A DNA stretch of 64,000 bases from Sinomonas atrocyanea (GCF_030811715.1 NZ_JAUSRH010000003.1:186001-250000), one strand, 5' to 3'; shown: positions 16,914-25,835, counted from the stretch's first letter. Notes: a model not told the origin generated them from the letters alone. Numbers and translations: made by a program.

Positions 16914-17004
16914 CCACTTCTCCTCCACAGCTGACCCGTTGGGCGGGTTGCCCACATACGCTTCCCGCTCGACGCCGCAGGGCCCGCCGCGGCGAGAGTC
17001 TGGT
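16914..17004 (+). promoter_or_regulatory. Three-block conserved promoter of yraN-comM-dprA-xerC
   Basis: Three blocks are present: CCACTTCTCCTCCACAG (16914-16930), 21 bases, CCACATA (16952-16958), 34 bases, then CGAGAGTCTGGT (16993-17004). The first two blocks and both spacers recur exactly upstream of ssb (52172-52262), where the third block differs at two of twelve positions. The third block ends three bases before the yraN ATG. TTGCCCACA (overlapping block 2) is one base from the actinobacterial DnaA box TTGTCCACA, so a DnaA role is possible. The genes served suggest a competence regulon. Confidence 0.75.
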
Positions 17005-17007
17005 CCC

Positions 17008-17364
17008 ATGAGAGCCAAGGACAGACTCGGTCAGCGCGGGGAACGCCTCGCGGAGGAGTACCTGCGGACGGCTGGTGCGGCCATCCTGGACCGCAATTGG
17101 CGGTGCCGGGACGGGGAGCTGGACATCGTCGCCGCCGACGGCGGGATCCTCGTGGCGGTGGAAGTGAAGGCGCGCCGCTCGTGGGACTGCGGGCACCCGT
17201 TCGAGGCGGTGGATGCCGCCAAGCTGGGCCGGCTCGTGCGTCTGCTCGCAGCATGGGCCGAGGGGCACGGCGTCCGGGCGCGGGCCAGGCGCGTGGATGT
17301 CATCGCCGTCACGGGGCCGGACGGCGGGGCGGCCCAGATTGAGCACCTGAGGGGCGTGGCCTGA
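17008..17364 (+). CDS. yraN: YraN/UPF0102 family nuclease-fold protein
   Basis: This 118-residue protein has the Holliday-junction-resolvase-like fold of UPF0102. It shows the family core LGQRGERLAEEYL, the acidic GELDIVA and the VEVKAR motif. Its biochemical role is not established. It is nearly always next to comM and dprA, as here. The ATG at 17008 lies three bases after the conserved promoter block and has no ribosome binding site, so the message may be leaderless or nearly so. The stop overlaps the comM ATG. Confidence 0.93.
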   Translation: MRAKDRLGQRGERLAEEYLRTAGAAILDRNWRCRDGELDIVAADGGILVAVEVKARRSWDCGHPFEAVDAAKLGRLVRLLAAWAEGHGVRARARRVDVIAVTGPDGGAAQIEHLRGVA

Positions 17365-18914
17365 TGGGCGGCGTCGGACGCGCCCTCGGCGTCGCCCTCG
17401 TGGGCCTGAACGGCTACCTCGTGGAGGTCGAGGCCGACATCGGGCAGACGCTTCCCAGCTTCGTCCTCCTCGGCCTGCCGGACTCAGCGCTGAGCGAGGC
17501 CCGCGAGCGGATCCGGAGCGCCGCCAAGAACAGCGGCCTGCCCCTGAGCCGGCGCAAGCTCACCGTGAACCTGATCCCGGCCTCGCTGCCCAAGCGTGGC
17601 ACCGGCTTCGACCTCGCCATCGCCGTGGCCTCGCTCGCGGCCGCGGGGGACCTGCGGCCGCCGGCGGGCGTGGTCTTCCTCGCCGAGCTTGGCCTGGACG
17701 GCAGGCTCCGGCCCGTGCGCGGCGTGCTCCCGGCGGTCATGGCGGCCGTGCAGGGAGGCCGCCCCGACGTTGTGGTCGCCGGAGCGAATGCCCGTGAGGC
17801 ATCGCTCGTTCCCGGGGCCCGGGTGCACGCCTACGAGTCGCTCGGGCAGCTCGCACTCGACCTCGGCGCCGACCCGGAGGCAGTGTCGGTGCCCACACGC
17901 GAGGACGGCGGGACAGGACAGGACGAGGGGGACGGGCGGCCCGCACGCCGCCCGCTCGCCGTCCCTGACCTGAGGGACGTCTCTGGACAGTCCGAGGCGC
18001 GCACAGCGGTCGAGGTGGCAGCGGCCGGCGGGCACCACATCATGCTCGTGGGCCCGCCCGGGGCCGGCAAGACGATGCTCGCCGAGCGCCTGCCAGGCGT
18101 CCTGCCCGACCTCGACGACGAGGCGGCGATGGAGGTGACCGCGATCCACTCGCTCTCTGGCGAGCCCGGAACGAACGAGCTCATCCGCCGCCCGCCGTTC
18201 GAGAGCCCACATCACACCGCGAGCGCTCCGGCGATCATCGGAGGAGGCTCGGGCATTCCCCGCCCCGGGGCGGCCTCCCGCGCGCACCGGGGCGTCCTCT
18301 TCCTCGACGAGGCGCCTGAGTACGAGCGCCGAGTGCTCGACTCCCTCCGCCAGCCCCTCGAGAGCGGCGAACTCGTGATCCACCGCGCCGCCGGCGCCGC
18401 GGCCTACCCTGCGCGCTTCCAGCTCGTCATCGCGGCCAACCCGTGCCCCTGCGGAAAGGGGACGGGCAAGGCGCTCGAGTGCACCTGCACGGCGCAGGCC
18501 AAGCGGCGCTACTTCGGGCGCCTCTCCGGCCCGCTGCTGGACAGGGTGGACATCCAGCTGCGCGTGAACAAGGTCTCGGCCGTCGACTTCGGGCAGGTGC
18601 CGGCGGGGGAGTCGACGGCGGACGTCGCTCCGCGCATCCTCGCTGCCCGGCACCGGCAGGCAGAGCGGCTGCAGCAGTACGGCCTCGAGACCAATGCGCA
18701 GGTACCCGGGCGCCTCCTGCGGGGCCAGCTCCGCCTCGACCCGGGTTCCACCGCGCTGCTGGACCGTGCGATGGTGGCGAACACGCTCACCGCCAGGGGG
18801 TTCGACCGGGTCCTCCGGCTCGCCTGGTCCATCGCGGACCTGGCCGGACTCGATCGGCCCGGAGGTGACGAGGTGGGGCAGGCGCTCCTCCTGAGGCAGG
18901 CGGTGGCGGCATGA
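17364..18914 (+). CDS. comM: ComM/YifB Mg-chelatase-like AAA+ helicase
   Basis: This 516-residue protein has an N-terminal Lon-like ChlI domain, the AAA+ Walker A GPPGAGKT (230-237), Walker B with GVLFLDEAPE, and a C-terminal Mg-chelatase domain with a Cys cluster (NPCPCGKG...CTCT). In Gram-negative bacteria ComM is a branch-migration helicase that extends integration of transforming DNA. Its N-terminus GRALGVALVGLNGYLVEVEAD is typical. It overlaps yraN upstream and dprA downstream by a few bases, so the three are translated together. Confidence 0.96.
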   Translation: MGGVGRALGVALVGLNGYLVEVEADIGQTLPSFVLLGLPDSALSEARERIRSAAKNSGLPLSRRKLTVNLIPASLPKRGTGFDLAIAVASLAAAGDLRPPAGVVFLAELGLDGRLRPVRGVLPAVMAAVQGGRPDVVVAGANAREASLVPGARVHAYESLGQLALDLGADPEAVSVPTREDGGTGQDEGDGRPARRPLAVPDLRDVSGQSEARTAVEVAAAGGHHIMLVGPPGAGKTMLAERLPGVLPDLDDEAAMEVTAIHSLSGEPGTNELIRRPPFESPHHTASAPAIIGGGSGIPRPGAASRAHRGVLFLDEAPEYERRVLDSLRQPLESGELVIHRAAGAAAYPARFQLVIAANPCPCGKGTGKALECTCTAQAKRRYFGRLSGPLLDRVDIQLRVNKVSAVDFGQVPAGESTADVAPRILAARHRQAERLQQYGLETNAQVPGRLLRGQLRLDPGSTALLDRAMVANTLTARGFDRVLRLAWSIADLAGLDRPGGDEVGQALLLRQAVAA

Positions 18915-20173
18915 GGGCCGAGCAGCAGCCCCGCGGCGGATGGGTCCTTGGCGGGGAGGGGAAGGGGACGGACGCGGTTCGTATCGCACGGGCGGCCCTG
19001 TCCCGGCTCTTCGAGCCCCTCGATCCCGTGGGGATACTGCTCGTGGAGGCGTTCGGCCCCGAGGAGGCCCTCAGGATCGCCTCCGGTCGGGCATCCGCCG
19101 AGGACGTGGCCGCCCTCCGGACGGCCCTCGAAGGCTCGGCTCGCCCGGATCGCGGCGGACCGTCCGGCGCGGGCCCGGCCGCGGCCAGAGTCGGGGCGCT
19201 CGCCAGTGCCCTCGAGCGGTGGGCCCCGCGGGTGCCACACCTCGCGCCTGAGCGGGACCTCGAGGCGATGGCACGGCTCGGCGGCAGGCTGGTGGTGCCC
19301 GAGGACGCCGAATGGCCCGCCGGGCTCCTCGGACTCGGTGCGGAGGGCCCGCTGTGCCTGTGGGTGCGGGGCGATGAGCCCCTGCCGGCAGCCGAGCGCA
19401 GCGTGGCGATCGTCGGATCACGGGACGCCACGGGCTACGGGATCTCGGTCGCGGGCGAGCTGGCCCGCGGAGTGGCGGACCTGGGGCTGACGGTGGTCAG
19501 CGGCGGGGCCTACGGCATCGATGGGCAGGCGCACCGGGCCGCGCTGTCCTCCTCCGCGGCTGCCGTCCCCACCGTCGCCGTGATGGCTGGAGGAGTGGAC
19601 CGCTACTACCCCTCGGGCAACGAGGAACTGCTCCGGGAGGTCGCCCGGCGCGGCCATCTCGTCTCCGAGCTGCCCCCCGGCGCCTCGCCCTCCAAGCATC
19701 GCTTCCTCAAGCGGAACCGCCTCATCGCGGCGATGTCCGCCCTCACCGTGGTGGTCGAGGCCCGATGGCGCTCAGGGGCCCTCAGCACGGCCCGCAGGGC
19801 CGTGGACCTCGGCCGGCACGTCGCGGCGGTCCCCGGCTCGGTGTACAGCGCGAATTCGGCTGGATGCCATCGGCTCCTGCGGGACGGCGCCGCCTGCGTC
19901 ACGGACGCCAAGGAGGCCTACGAATTGGTGGCGCCATCGGGGGAGGGGCTTGTCGACGATCCGGGCTCCCCTGTGCGGGCCCACGACGGGCTCTCCCTCG
20001 TCGACCTCATGGTGCTCGAGGCGCTCCCCGTGCGGCGGGGCGCGGAGGTCGAGAGCCTCGCGGTGGTCGCCGGCCTGAGCGAGGCCGAGATCCGGGCGGG
20101 CCTCGGCAGGCTCTCCCTCGTGGGCCTGTGCGAGCGGTCCGAGGGCGGCTGGCGGCGCAGCAGGCAGGCGTGA
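18911..20173 (+). CDS. dprA: DNA-processing protein DprA
   Basis: This 420-residue protein binds incoming single-stranded DNA and loads RecA during natural transformation. The Rossmann-like core is clear: [43 protein letters not shown] and [17 protein letters not shown]-terminal winged-helix region ([13 protein letters not shown] to the end) resembles the DML1-like domain. The N-terminal roughly 120 residues form the SAM-like extension. The ATG overlaps the comM stop (ATGA). It is the strongest marker that the operon serves DNA uptake or recombination. Confidence 0.97.
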   Translation: MRAEQQPRGGWVLGGEGKGTDAVRIARAALSRLFEPLDPVGILLVEAFGPEEALRIASGRASAEDVAALRTALEGSARPDRGGPSGAGPAAARVGALASALERWAPRVPHLAPERDLEAMARLGGRLVVPEDAEWPAGLLGLGAEGPLCLWVRGDEPLPAAERSVAIVGSRDATGYGISVAGELARGVADLGLTVVSGGAYGIDGQAHRAALSSSAAAVPTVAVMAGGVDRYYPSGNEELLREVARRGHLVSELPPGASPSKHRFLKRNRLIAAMSALTVVVEARWRSGALSTARRAVDLGRHVAAVPGSVYSANSAGCHRLLRDGAACVTDAKEAYELVAPSGEGLVDDPGSPVRAHDGLSLVDLMVLEALPVRRGAEVESLAVVAGLSEAEIRAGLGRLSLVGLCERSEGGWRRSRQA

Positions 20174-20279
20174 GGGCCGCGATCCGTCCCCAGGGCCATG
20201 TGCTGTGCGTGTCGGGCTTGCCGCCGCACGGGTGGCCGCGAAAGATGGAGGAGGCCGAAGGCCGGGACGAGGAGGCTGG

Positions 20280-21203
20280 ATGGACACCGGTGCAGTGCCC
20301 GAGGGGCTGGACGGCCCCCTGCGCTCGTTCCTGCGCTATCTCGCCTTGGAGCGGGGGCGATCCGTCCACACCGTGCGCGCCTACGAATCGGACCTCACCT
20401 CGATGCTCGCCTCCGCCGCCGATGACGGCGCCGTGGACCTGCGGGCCGTCGACCTGGCGATGCTGCGCCGCTGGCTCGGGCGCCAGAGCGAGGCTGGACT
20501 CGCGAGGTCCACCCTGGCCCGGCGGTCGGCGGCTGCGCGGTCGTTCCTCGCGTGGGCGGCCAGGGAAGGCCACCTTGACGCCGACCCGTCGATCCGGCTC
20601 GCTGCACCCAAGCGGCAGACGCACCTGCCCGAAGTACTGCACCGGGACCAGGCCGAGCGGCTGCTTGACGGCGCCTCTGCGGCAGCCGGGGGCGGCGACC
20701 CGATGGCGGTCCGAGACCTGGCGCTCGTCGAGCTCCTGTACGCGACCGGAGTGCGGATCGGCGAACTCGTGGCCCTCGACGTCGACGACGTGGACTTCGG
20801 CCGCCGGACCGTCCGTGTGCTCGGCAAGGGCAACAAGGAGAGGACGGTCCCCTTCGGCGTCCCCGCCGCGGACGCCCTCACCCGCTGGCTCGGTGCCCGG
20901 GCGGCGCTGACGACGAGCTCCAGCGGTGCCGCGCTCTTCCTCGGCGCCCGCGGCGGCCGGCTCGGGCAGCGCCAGGCGCGTGCCGTCGTCGACCGTGCCC
21001 TGCGGGCGCTGGGTGACACCTCGGCCAGCGGTCCGCACGCCCTCCGCCACACCGCCGCGACGCACCTCCTCGACGGCGGCGCCGACCTCCGCAGTGTCCA
21101 AGAGCTCCTCGGGCACGCGAGCCTGGCCACCACCCAGCTGTACACCCACGTCTCCGTCGAGAGGCTGCGGGCGAGCTACCTGGCGTCGCACCCGCGCGCG
21201 TAG
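20280..21203 (+). CDS. xerC: Tyrosine recombinase XerC
   Basis: This 307-residue site-specific recombinase resolves chromosome dimers at dif. The catalytic set is complete: Arg159 in TGVRIGEL, His253-x-x-Arg256 in GPHALRHT, His279 in LLGHASL and the nucleophile Tyr288 in TQLYTH. The SAM-like core-binding domain occupies the first roughly 100 residues. The ATG at 20280 is chosen because GAGGAGG sits just upstream. The gap from dprA is about 106 bases, so it may be transcribed with that operon or from its own promoter. Confidence 0.95.
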   Translation: MDTGAVPEGLDGPLRSFLRYLALERGRSVHTVRAYESDLTSMLASAADDGAVDLRAVDLAMLRRWLGRQSEAGLARSTLARRSAAARSFLAWAAREGHLDADPSIRLAAPKRQTHLPEVLHRDQAERLLDGASAAAGGGDPMAVRDLALVELLYATGVRIGELVALDVDDVDFGRRTVRVLGKGNKERTVPFGVPAADALTRWLGARAALTTSSSGAALFLGARGGRLGQRQARAVVDRALRALGDTSASGPHALRHTAATHLLDGGADLRSVQELLGHASLATTQLYTHVSVERLRASYLASHPRA

Positions 21204-21427
21204 TCGACGGCCACATTGACCCACAGCCGAGGGCCACATTGGCGGGGCGTACTGGAATCTGGCAGATTCGTCCGGCAGAATGGTCGCGAAGCCCCAGTCG
21301 GAGCAAGTTCCGTACCTCGCAGACGTGGGGCACCTCCGCCCGGAGGGACAACTCAATAGCCACGTATCGCTGGATCCGCCAGCTGACGGTCGTAGGGGAA
21401 GACGTACCGACAGCGATGGAGGATGGA

Positions 21428-21931
21428 ATGTCTGCAGTGATGACCCGTGGTCTGCTGTTCGTGCACTCGGCACCGAGCGCGCTGTGCCCGCACGTCGAGT
21501 GGGCCATCAGCTCGGTGGTGGACAAGCGGACGGACCTCGACTGGACGGCGCAGCCTGCCGCTCCGGGAATGTTCCGCGCCGAGCTGTCGTGGGTCGGCAA
21601 GCCGGGGACGGGGGCCCACCTCGCCTCGGCCCTGCGCGGCTGGGCCCACCTCCGCTACGAGGTCACCGAGGAGCCTAGCCCCAGCGTCGACGGCGGCCGT
21701 TGGTCGCACACCCCGGAGCTCGGCATCTTCCATGCCATGACCGACGTCCACGGCAACATCGTCATCTCCGAAGACCGGATCCGGTACGCCTACGAGTCCG
21801 CAGGCGGGGACGCCGCAGCCGTGTACCACGAGCTCTCGCTCGCGCTCGGCGAGGCCTGGGACGAGGAACTCGAGCCGTTCCGCCATGCCGCCGAGGGCGC
21901 GCCGGTCCGCTGGCTCCACCAGGTCGGCTGA
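21428..21931 (+). CDS. DUF3145 family protein
   Basis: This 167-residue DUF3145 protein belongs to a family conserved across actinobacteria with no known function. It starts MSAVMTRGLLFVHSAPSALC and contains PHVEWAISSVV and ELGIFHAMTDVHGNIVISEDR. The ATG at 21428 follows GGAGGATG. It has no signal peptide or membrane segment. It lies alone between xerC and the fab operon, convergent with fabF, with a shared terminator. The 224-base gap upstream holds two copies of GGCCACATTG, 23 bases apart, whose role is unclear. Confidence 0.9.
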   Translation: MSAVMTRGLLFVHSAPSALCPHVEWAISSVVDKRTDLDWTAQPAAPGMFRAELSWVGKPGTGAHLASALRGWAHLRYEVTEEPSPSVDGGRWSHTPELGIFHAMTDVHGNIVISEDRIRYAYESAGGDAAAVYHELSLALGEAWDEELEPFRHAAEGAPVRWLHQVG

Positions 21932-21974
21932 GCGCCCGGCTCCGCCCGCTGCCCACTGTCTGCGTCTGTCTGAG

Positions 21975-22019
21975 ACGGAAGGGAGGGGCCAGTCGTCAGA
22001 CTGGCCCCTCCCCTTCCGT
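21975..22019. terminator. Bidirectional terminator between DUF3145 and fabF
   Basis: A roughly 19-bp stem (21975-21993 with 22000-22019, one bulged G) with a short loop lies 43 bases after the DUF3145 stop and 24 bases beyond the fabF stop on the minus strand. It probably serves both convergent genes. Confidence 0.8.
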
Positions 22020-22042
22020 GCGTCCCGGGCGGTGCGCCCGCG

Positions 22043-23278
22043 TCAGTGGTTGCGGATCACCACGACCGCGTTGTGGCCGCCGAAGCCGAAGGAGTTGCTG
22101 AGGGCGACGATGTCCCCCTGCGGGAGGTCCCGTGCTGTGGTAACCACATTCAGCGGGATCTCTGGATCCTGGTGGTCCAGGTTGATCGTGACGGGAGCGC
22201 GTCGCTCCTGCACGGCGAGGACGGTGAGCACGGCCTCGACCGCGCCCGAGGCGCCGAGGAGGTGGCCCATCTGCGACTTCGTCGCGGAGACGGCCACGTT
22301 GTCCACGTGGCTGCCGAGTGCGGCCTTGAGCGCGGTGTACTCGGGCTTGTCGCCCACCGGCGTCGAGGTCGCGTGGGCGTTGACGTGCACGACGTCCTCC
22401 GGCTGGACGCGCGCATCGAACATCGCGGCCTTCAGGGCCCGGGTGGCGCCGAGGCCCTCCGGATCCGGAGCCGTGATGTGGTACGCGTCGGCCGTGACGG
22501 ACGTGCCCGCGAGCTCGGCGTAGATGCGGGCGCCGCGCGCCAGGGCGTGCTCCTCCGCCTCGAGCACGAGCGCGCCGGCGCCCTCGCCCATGACGAACCC
22601 GTCGCGGTCGAGGTCGTAGGGGCGCGAGGCGTGCTCGGGGTCGTCGTTGCGCTTGGAGAGCGCCTGCATCGCCGCGAAGGAGGCGAGCGGCATCGGGTGG
22701 ATCGCGGCCTCCGCGCCGCCGACCATCACCACGTCCGCCTTGCCGGCCCGGATGAGCTCCTGGCCCACGGCCATGGCCTCGGTCCCGGAGGCGCAGGCAG
22801 AGACGGGCGTGTGGGCGCCGGCGCGCGCGCCGAGGTCGAGGCTGACTGCCGCGGCCACGCCGTTGGGCATCAGCATCGGCACGGTCATCGGCAGGACCCG
22901 CCGGGGGCCCTTCTCCTTGAGAGTGTCCCAGCCGTTGAGCAGGGTCCAGACGCCGCCGATCCCGGTGGCGAACGCGACCGCGAGGCGATCGTGGTCGATC
23001 TCCTCGATGCCGGAGTCCCGCCAGGCCTCGCGAGCGGCGATCACGCCGTACTGGGTGGACGGGTCCATCCGCTTCATCTCGACGCGGCTGAGCACCTCGT
23101 CGGCGGGCGTGGAGAGCTTGGCGGCGATCTTGACCGGCAGCTCGTACTGCTCGACCCAGTCATCGGTGAGCCTGCGGACGCCGGAGACCCCCTTGAGGGC
23201 GTTCTGCCACAGGGTCGGGACGTCGCCGCCGATGGGCGTCGTGGCACCAAGGCCGGTCACAACAACTTTGCGCGCCAT
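22043..23278 (-). CDS. fabF: 3-oxoacyl-[ACP] synthase II FabF
   Basis: This 411-residue condensing enzyme elongates acyl-ACP with malonyl-ACP. The nucleophile Cys162 is in VSACASGTEA, and the two catalytic His lie in NAHATSTPVGD and MGHLLGASGAVEA. The C-terminal NSFGFGGHNAVVV is typical. It is the last gene of the fabD-fabH-acpP-fabF set. A strong hairpin in the 100-base gap after acpP may reduce its transcription relative to acpP. Confidence 0.98.
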   Translation of the reverse strand: MARKVVVTGLGATTPIGGDVPTLWQNALKGVSGVRRLTDDWVEQYELPVKIAAKLSTPADEVLSRVEMKRMDPSTQYGVIAAREAWRDSGIEEIDHDRLAVAFATGIGGVWTLLNGWDTLKEKGPRRVLPMTVPMLMPNGVAAAVSLDLGARAGAHTPVSACASGTEAMAVGQELIRAGKADVVMVGGAEAAIHPMPLASFAAMQALSKRNDDPEHASRPYDLDRDGFVMGEGAGALVLEAEEHALARGARIYAELAGTSVTADAYHITAPDPEGLGATRALKAAMFDARVQPEDVVHVNAHATSTPVGDKPEYTALKAALGSHVDNVAVSATKSQMGHLLGASGAVEAVLTVLAVQERRAPVTINLDHQDPEIPLNVVTTARDLPQGDIVALSNSFGFGGHNAVVVIRNH

Positions 23279-23336
23279 GCTTCGCTACTTTCGGGGTGCG
23301 GGAGGAGGCCAGAGTGCTCTGGTCTCGTCAACAGGA

Positions 23337-23363
23337 GGCGGCCGGCGCGGGGCGCCGGCCGCC
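23337..23363 (-). terminator. Attenuator-like hairpin between acpP and fabF
   Basis: GGCGGCCGGCGC (23337-23348) pairs perfectly with 23352-23363 across a 3-base loop, 15 bases after the acpP stop. A second small palindrome, CCAGAGTGCTCTGG, lies at 23309-23322. Inside an operon this fits partial termination that leaves acpP, needed in large excess, above fabF. Confidence 0.65.
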
Positions 23364-23378
23364 GGGGGCGCGAGGCCC

Positions 23379-23624
23379 TTAGGCCTGGGCCTTGGCGATG
23401 AAGTCGACGGCGTCGCCAACCGTCGTGAGGTTCTTGACCTCCTCGTCGGGGATGCGCACGCCGAACTTCTCCTCGGCGTTGACCACGATGGTCATCATCG
23501 AGATCGAGTCGATGTCGAGGTCGTCGGTGAACGACTTGTCGAGCTGGACGGCGTCAGTGGCGAGCCCCGTCTCCTCGTTGACGATCTCGGCCAGACCGGC
23601 GAGGATCTCTTCGTTGGTTGCCAT
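23379..23624 (-). CDS. acpP: Acyl carrier protein
   Basis: This 81-residue ACP carries growing acyl chains on phosphopantetheine attached to Ser40 in DLDIDSIS. It is strongly acidic, as expected. AAAGGAG lies seven bases before the ATG. It is flanked by fabH and fabF in the standard actinobacterial order. Its end (FIAKAQA) and length are normal. Confidence 0.98.
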   Translation of the reverse strand: MATNEEILAGLAEIVNEETGLATDAVQLDKSFTDDLDIDSISMMTIVVNAEEKFGVRIPDEEVKNLTTVGDAVDFIAKAQA

Positions 23625-23726
23625 GTCGGCTCCTTTTCTCGGTTCCCGGCGGTCCGCCGGATCAGGGTTCCAGCCGCAGTGCGCGGCCTGGTCTCAGCAC
23701 GGCCCGTGTGGGGCCGCACCGCGGTC

Positions 23727-24788
23727 TCAGGGGAGGACGATGACTTGGGCGCCGAAGACGAGGCCCGCGCCGAAGCCGATCTGGAGTGCCAGCTTGCCGT
23801 GGAGGTCGGGATGCTCCTCGAGCAGCCGCACTGTGGCGAGCGGGATCGAGGCCGCGGAGGTGTTCCCGGACTCGGCAATGTCGCGGCCCACGATCACCGT
23901 CTCGGGCAGTTTGAGCTGCTTGACCATCTCGTCGATGATGCGCATGTTCGCCTGGTGCGGGATGAACGCGGCGAGGTCCTCCGGCTCGATCCCGGCGGCG
24001 TCGAGCGCCCTCCGGGCCACCTTCGCCATCTCCCACACGGCCCAGCGGAAGACGCTCTGGCCGTCCTGGCGCAGGGTCGGCCAGATCTTCGCCTCGGTGC
24101 CCAGCACGGCCGCCGCATTGTCCGCACCGTTGTGCTCGGCCTCGTCGGAGAGGTCGCGGACGTCCAGGAGCGAGTGGGTCATGCCGATCACATTCCACTT
24201 GCTGCCGTCCGAGCCCCACACGGAGGGTCCGATGCCGGGGGTATCGGAGGGACCGATCACCACGGCGCCCGCGCCGTCGCCGAGCAGGAAGGAGATGCTG
24301 CGCTCGGTGTTGTCGATGAAGTCGCTGAGCTTCTCGGCGCCGACGACGAGCACGTAGTCGGCCGCACCGGACCGCACGAGCGCGTCGCCCTGGGCGATGC
24401 CGTAGCAGTAGCCGGCGCAGGCGGCGGAGATGTCGTAGGCCGGGGCCGGCGTGGCGCCGAGGCGATCCGCGAGGGCAGCGGCCGCGGACGGGGTCGCGTA
24501 CGGGTGGGACACGGTCGAGATGATGACGGCGCCGAGCTGGCTCGCGTTGATGCCGGCCGAGGCGAGGGCCTCGCGGGAGGCGCCCTCCGCCATGTCGAGG
24601 ACGCTGACGTCCTCGGGGGCGCGGCGGCGGGTCACGATGCCGGTGCGCTGCCGGATCCACTCGTCGGAGGAGTCGATCCACTGGCAGACGTCGTCATTGG
24701 TGACAACGACCGAGGGGCGGTAGCCGCCGATCCCGAGGATGCGCGAGTGCGCGTGCGTCTCGGCCTGCTTGAGGGTAGGGGTGCTCAC
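23727..24788 (-). CDS. fabH: 3-oxoacyl-[ACP] synthase III FabH
   Basis: This 353-residue initiating condensing enzyme joins acyl-CoA primers to malonyl-ACP; in this group it usually prefers branched primers. The nucleophile Cys124 is in YDISAACAGYCYG, and the His and Asn of the triad lie in AFIPHQANMRI and SGNTSAAS. The GTG at 24788 overlaps the fabD stop (GTGA); the open frame further upstream lies inside fabD and is not coding here. The N-terminus has a short extension before the first strand. Confidence 0.97.
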   Translation of the reverse strand: MSTPTLKQAETHAHSRILGIGGYRPSVVVTNDDVCQWIDSSDEWIRQRTGIVTRRRAPEDVSVLDMAEGASREALASAGINASQLGAVIISTVSHPYATPSAAAALADRLGATPAPAYDISAACAGYCYGIAQGDALVRSGAADYVLVVGAEKLSDFIDNTERSISFLLGDGAGAVVIGPSDTPGIGPSVWGSDGSKWNVIGMTHSLLDVRDLSDEAEHNGADNAAAVLGTEAKIWPTLRQDGQSVFRWAVWEMAKVARRALDAAGIEPEDLAAFIPHQANMRIIDEMVKQLKLPETVIVGRDIAESGNTSAASIPLATVRLLEEHPDLHGKLALQIGFGAGLVFGAQVIVLP

Positions 24789-25726
24789 ACCGTCTCCTTG
24801 TCGCTGCTGGCGTCGGCGGCGAAGAGCTCGAGGGCTGCGTCGACGTCGGAGGGGCCCTTCACGGCCACAGTCTTGATGCCGGGCATACCGCGCTTCGCGA
24901 GGCCCACGAGCGTGCCTGCGGGGGCGAGTTCGATCACGCCCGTGACGCCGCGCGCGGCGAGCGTCTCCATGCACAGGTCCCAGCGGACCGGGCGGGAGAC
25001 CTGCGCGATGAGGCTCTCGAGTGCGGCCGCGCCGGAGGTGACCTCCGCGCCATCGTAATTCGAGAGCAGGGGAACGGCCGGGTCGCTCACGGCCAGTTCC
25101 GGACGGAGGGCCTCGAGGTCCGCCACGGCCGAGGCCATGTACTGCGTGTGGAAGGCCCCGGCGACCTTGAGCGGGATGACCCGGGCCTTGGCCGGCGGGT
25201 TGTCCGCCAGCTGCTTGAGGGCCTCGAACGTGCCCGCGGCGACGATCTGGCCGCCCCCGTTGACGTTGGCCGGCTCGGCGCCCGCGGCGGTGATGGCCGC
25301 GAGGACCTCGTCGCGGTCCCCGCCCACGACGGCGCTCATGCCGGTGGGGGTGACGGCGGCAGCCTTGGCCATGCCCCGGGCGCGGACGCCGACGAAGCGC
25401 ATGGCGTCCTCGGCGCTGAGCACGCCGGCCAGGGCGGACGCGGTGATCTCGCCGACCGAGTGGCCGGCGAGCACGACCGGGAGGTCAGAGAGCTCGGCGT
25501 CGAACATCGCCTCCGCCGCGACGATGCCGGCGGCCACGATGAGCGGCTGGGCCACCGCGGTGTCCTTGATCGTCTCCTCGTCCGAGGTCGTCCCGTGCGC
25601 CACGAGGTCGAGGCCCACCACCTCGCCGAGGGCCCCGAGGCGGTCGGCAACGGAGGGCAGCTCGAGCCAGGGGGCCAGGAATCCGGGCGTCTGGGAGCCC
25701 TGTCCAGGGCAGACAATTGCTAGCAC
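24785..25726 (-). CDS. fabD: Malonyl-CoA:ACP transacylase FabD
   Basis: This 313-residue enzyme transfers malonyl from CoA to ACP. It begins MLAIVCPGQGSQTPG, with Ser90 in LAGHSVGE as the nucleophile and a His in VAGAFHTQYM. The GTG at 25726 is preceded by GGAAAG at nine bases; the frame extends about 400 bases upstream but without fabD similarity. It is first of the fab genes and lies 109 bases downstream of fasR. A FasR-like box sits 67-87 bases before its start. Confidence 0.97.
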   Translation of the reverse strand: MLAIVCPGQGSQTPGFLAPWLELPSVADRLGALGEVVGLDLVAHGTTSDEETIKDTAVAQPLIVAAGIVAAEAMFDAELSDLPVVLAGHSVGEITASALAGVLSAEDAMRFVGVRARGMAKAAAVTPTGMSAVVGGDRDEVLAAITAAGAEPANVNGGGQIVAAGTFEALKQLADNPPAKARVIPLKVAGAFHTQYMASAVADLEALRPELAVSDPAVPLLSNYDGAEVTSGAAALESLIAQVSRPVRWDLCMETLAARGVTGVIELAPAGTLVGLAKRGMPGIKTVAVKGPSDVDAALELFAADASSDKETV

Positions 25727-25792
25727 GTAACCAAGCTTTCCAAATCGGGGATGCTCTGAGTGGGGAGAGCGCGCACGAAGCTCCTCCATGCG

Positions 25793-25813
25793 GTTTGTGG
25801 GAAGTCTACAACG
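25793..25813 (-). promoter_or_regulatory. FasR-like box upstream of fabD
   Basis: In gene orientation the site reads TTGTAG-ACTTC-CCACAA with flanking CG and AC. A closely matching 21-base site (18 of 21 identical) lies upstream of fasR itself (27110-27130). The outer hexamers form an inverted repeat. FasR of Streptomyces activates the fabD operon, so it is the natural candidate for binding. Confidence 0.6.
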
Positions 25814-25835
25814 TGCCCTCGGCGGCGCCGCCTCC

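Noticed and set aside
20280-21203. XerC-like recombinase as a sign of an integrated mobile element
   Set aside because: It follows dprA, the normal chromosomal place for xerC, with no att repeats, excisionase or phage genes nearby.
21209-21241. Two GGCCACATTG copies around a CCCACAG after xerC, as a third copy of the dprA/ssb promoter
   Set aside because: Block order and spacing differ and the CCACTTCTCCTCCACAG block is absent.
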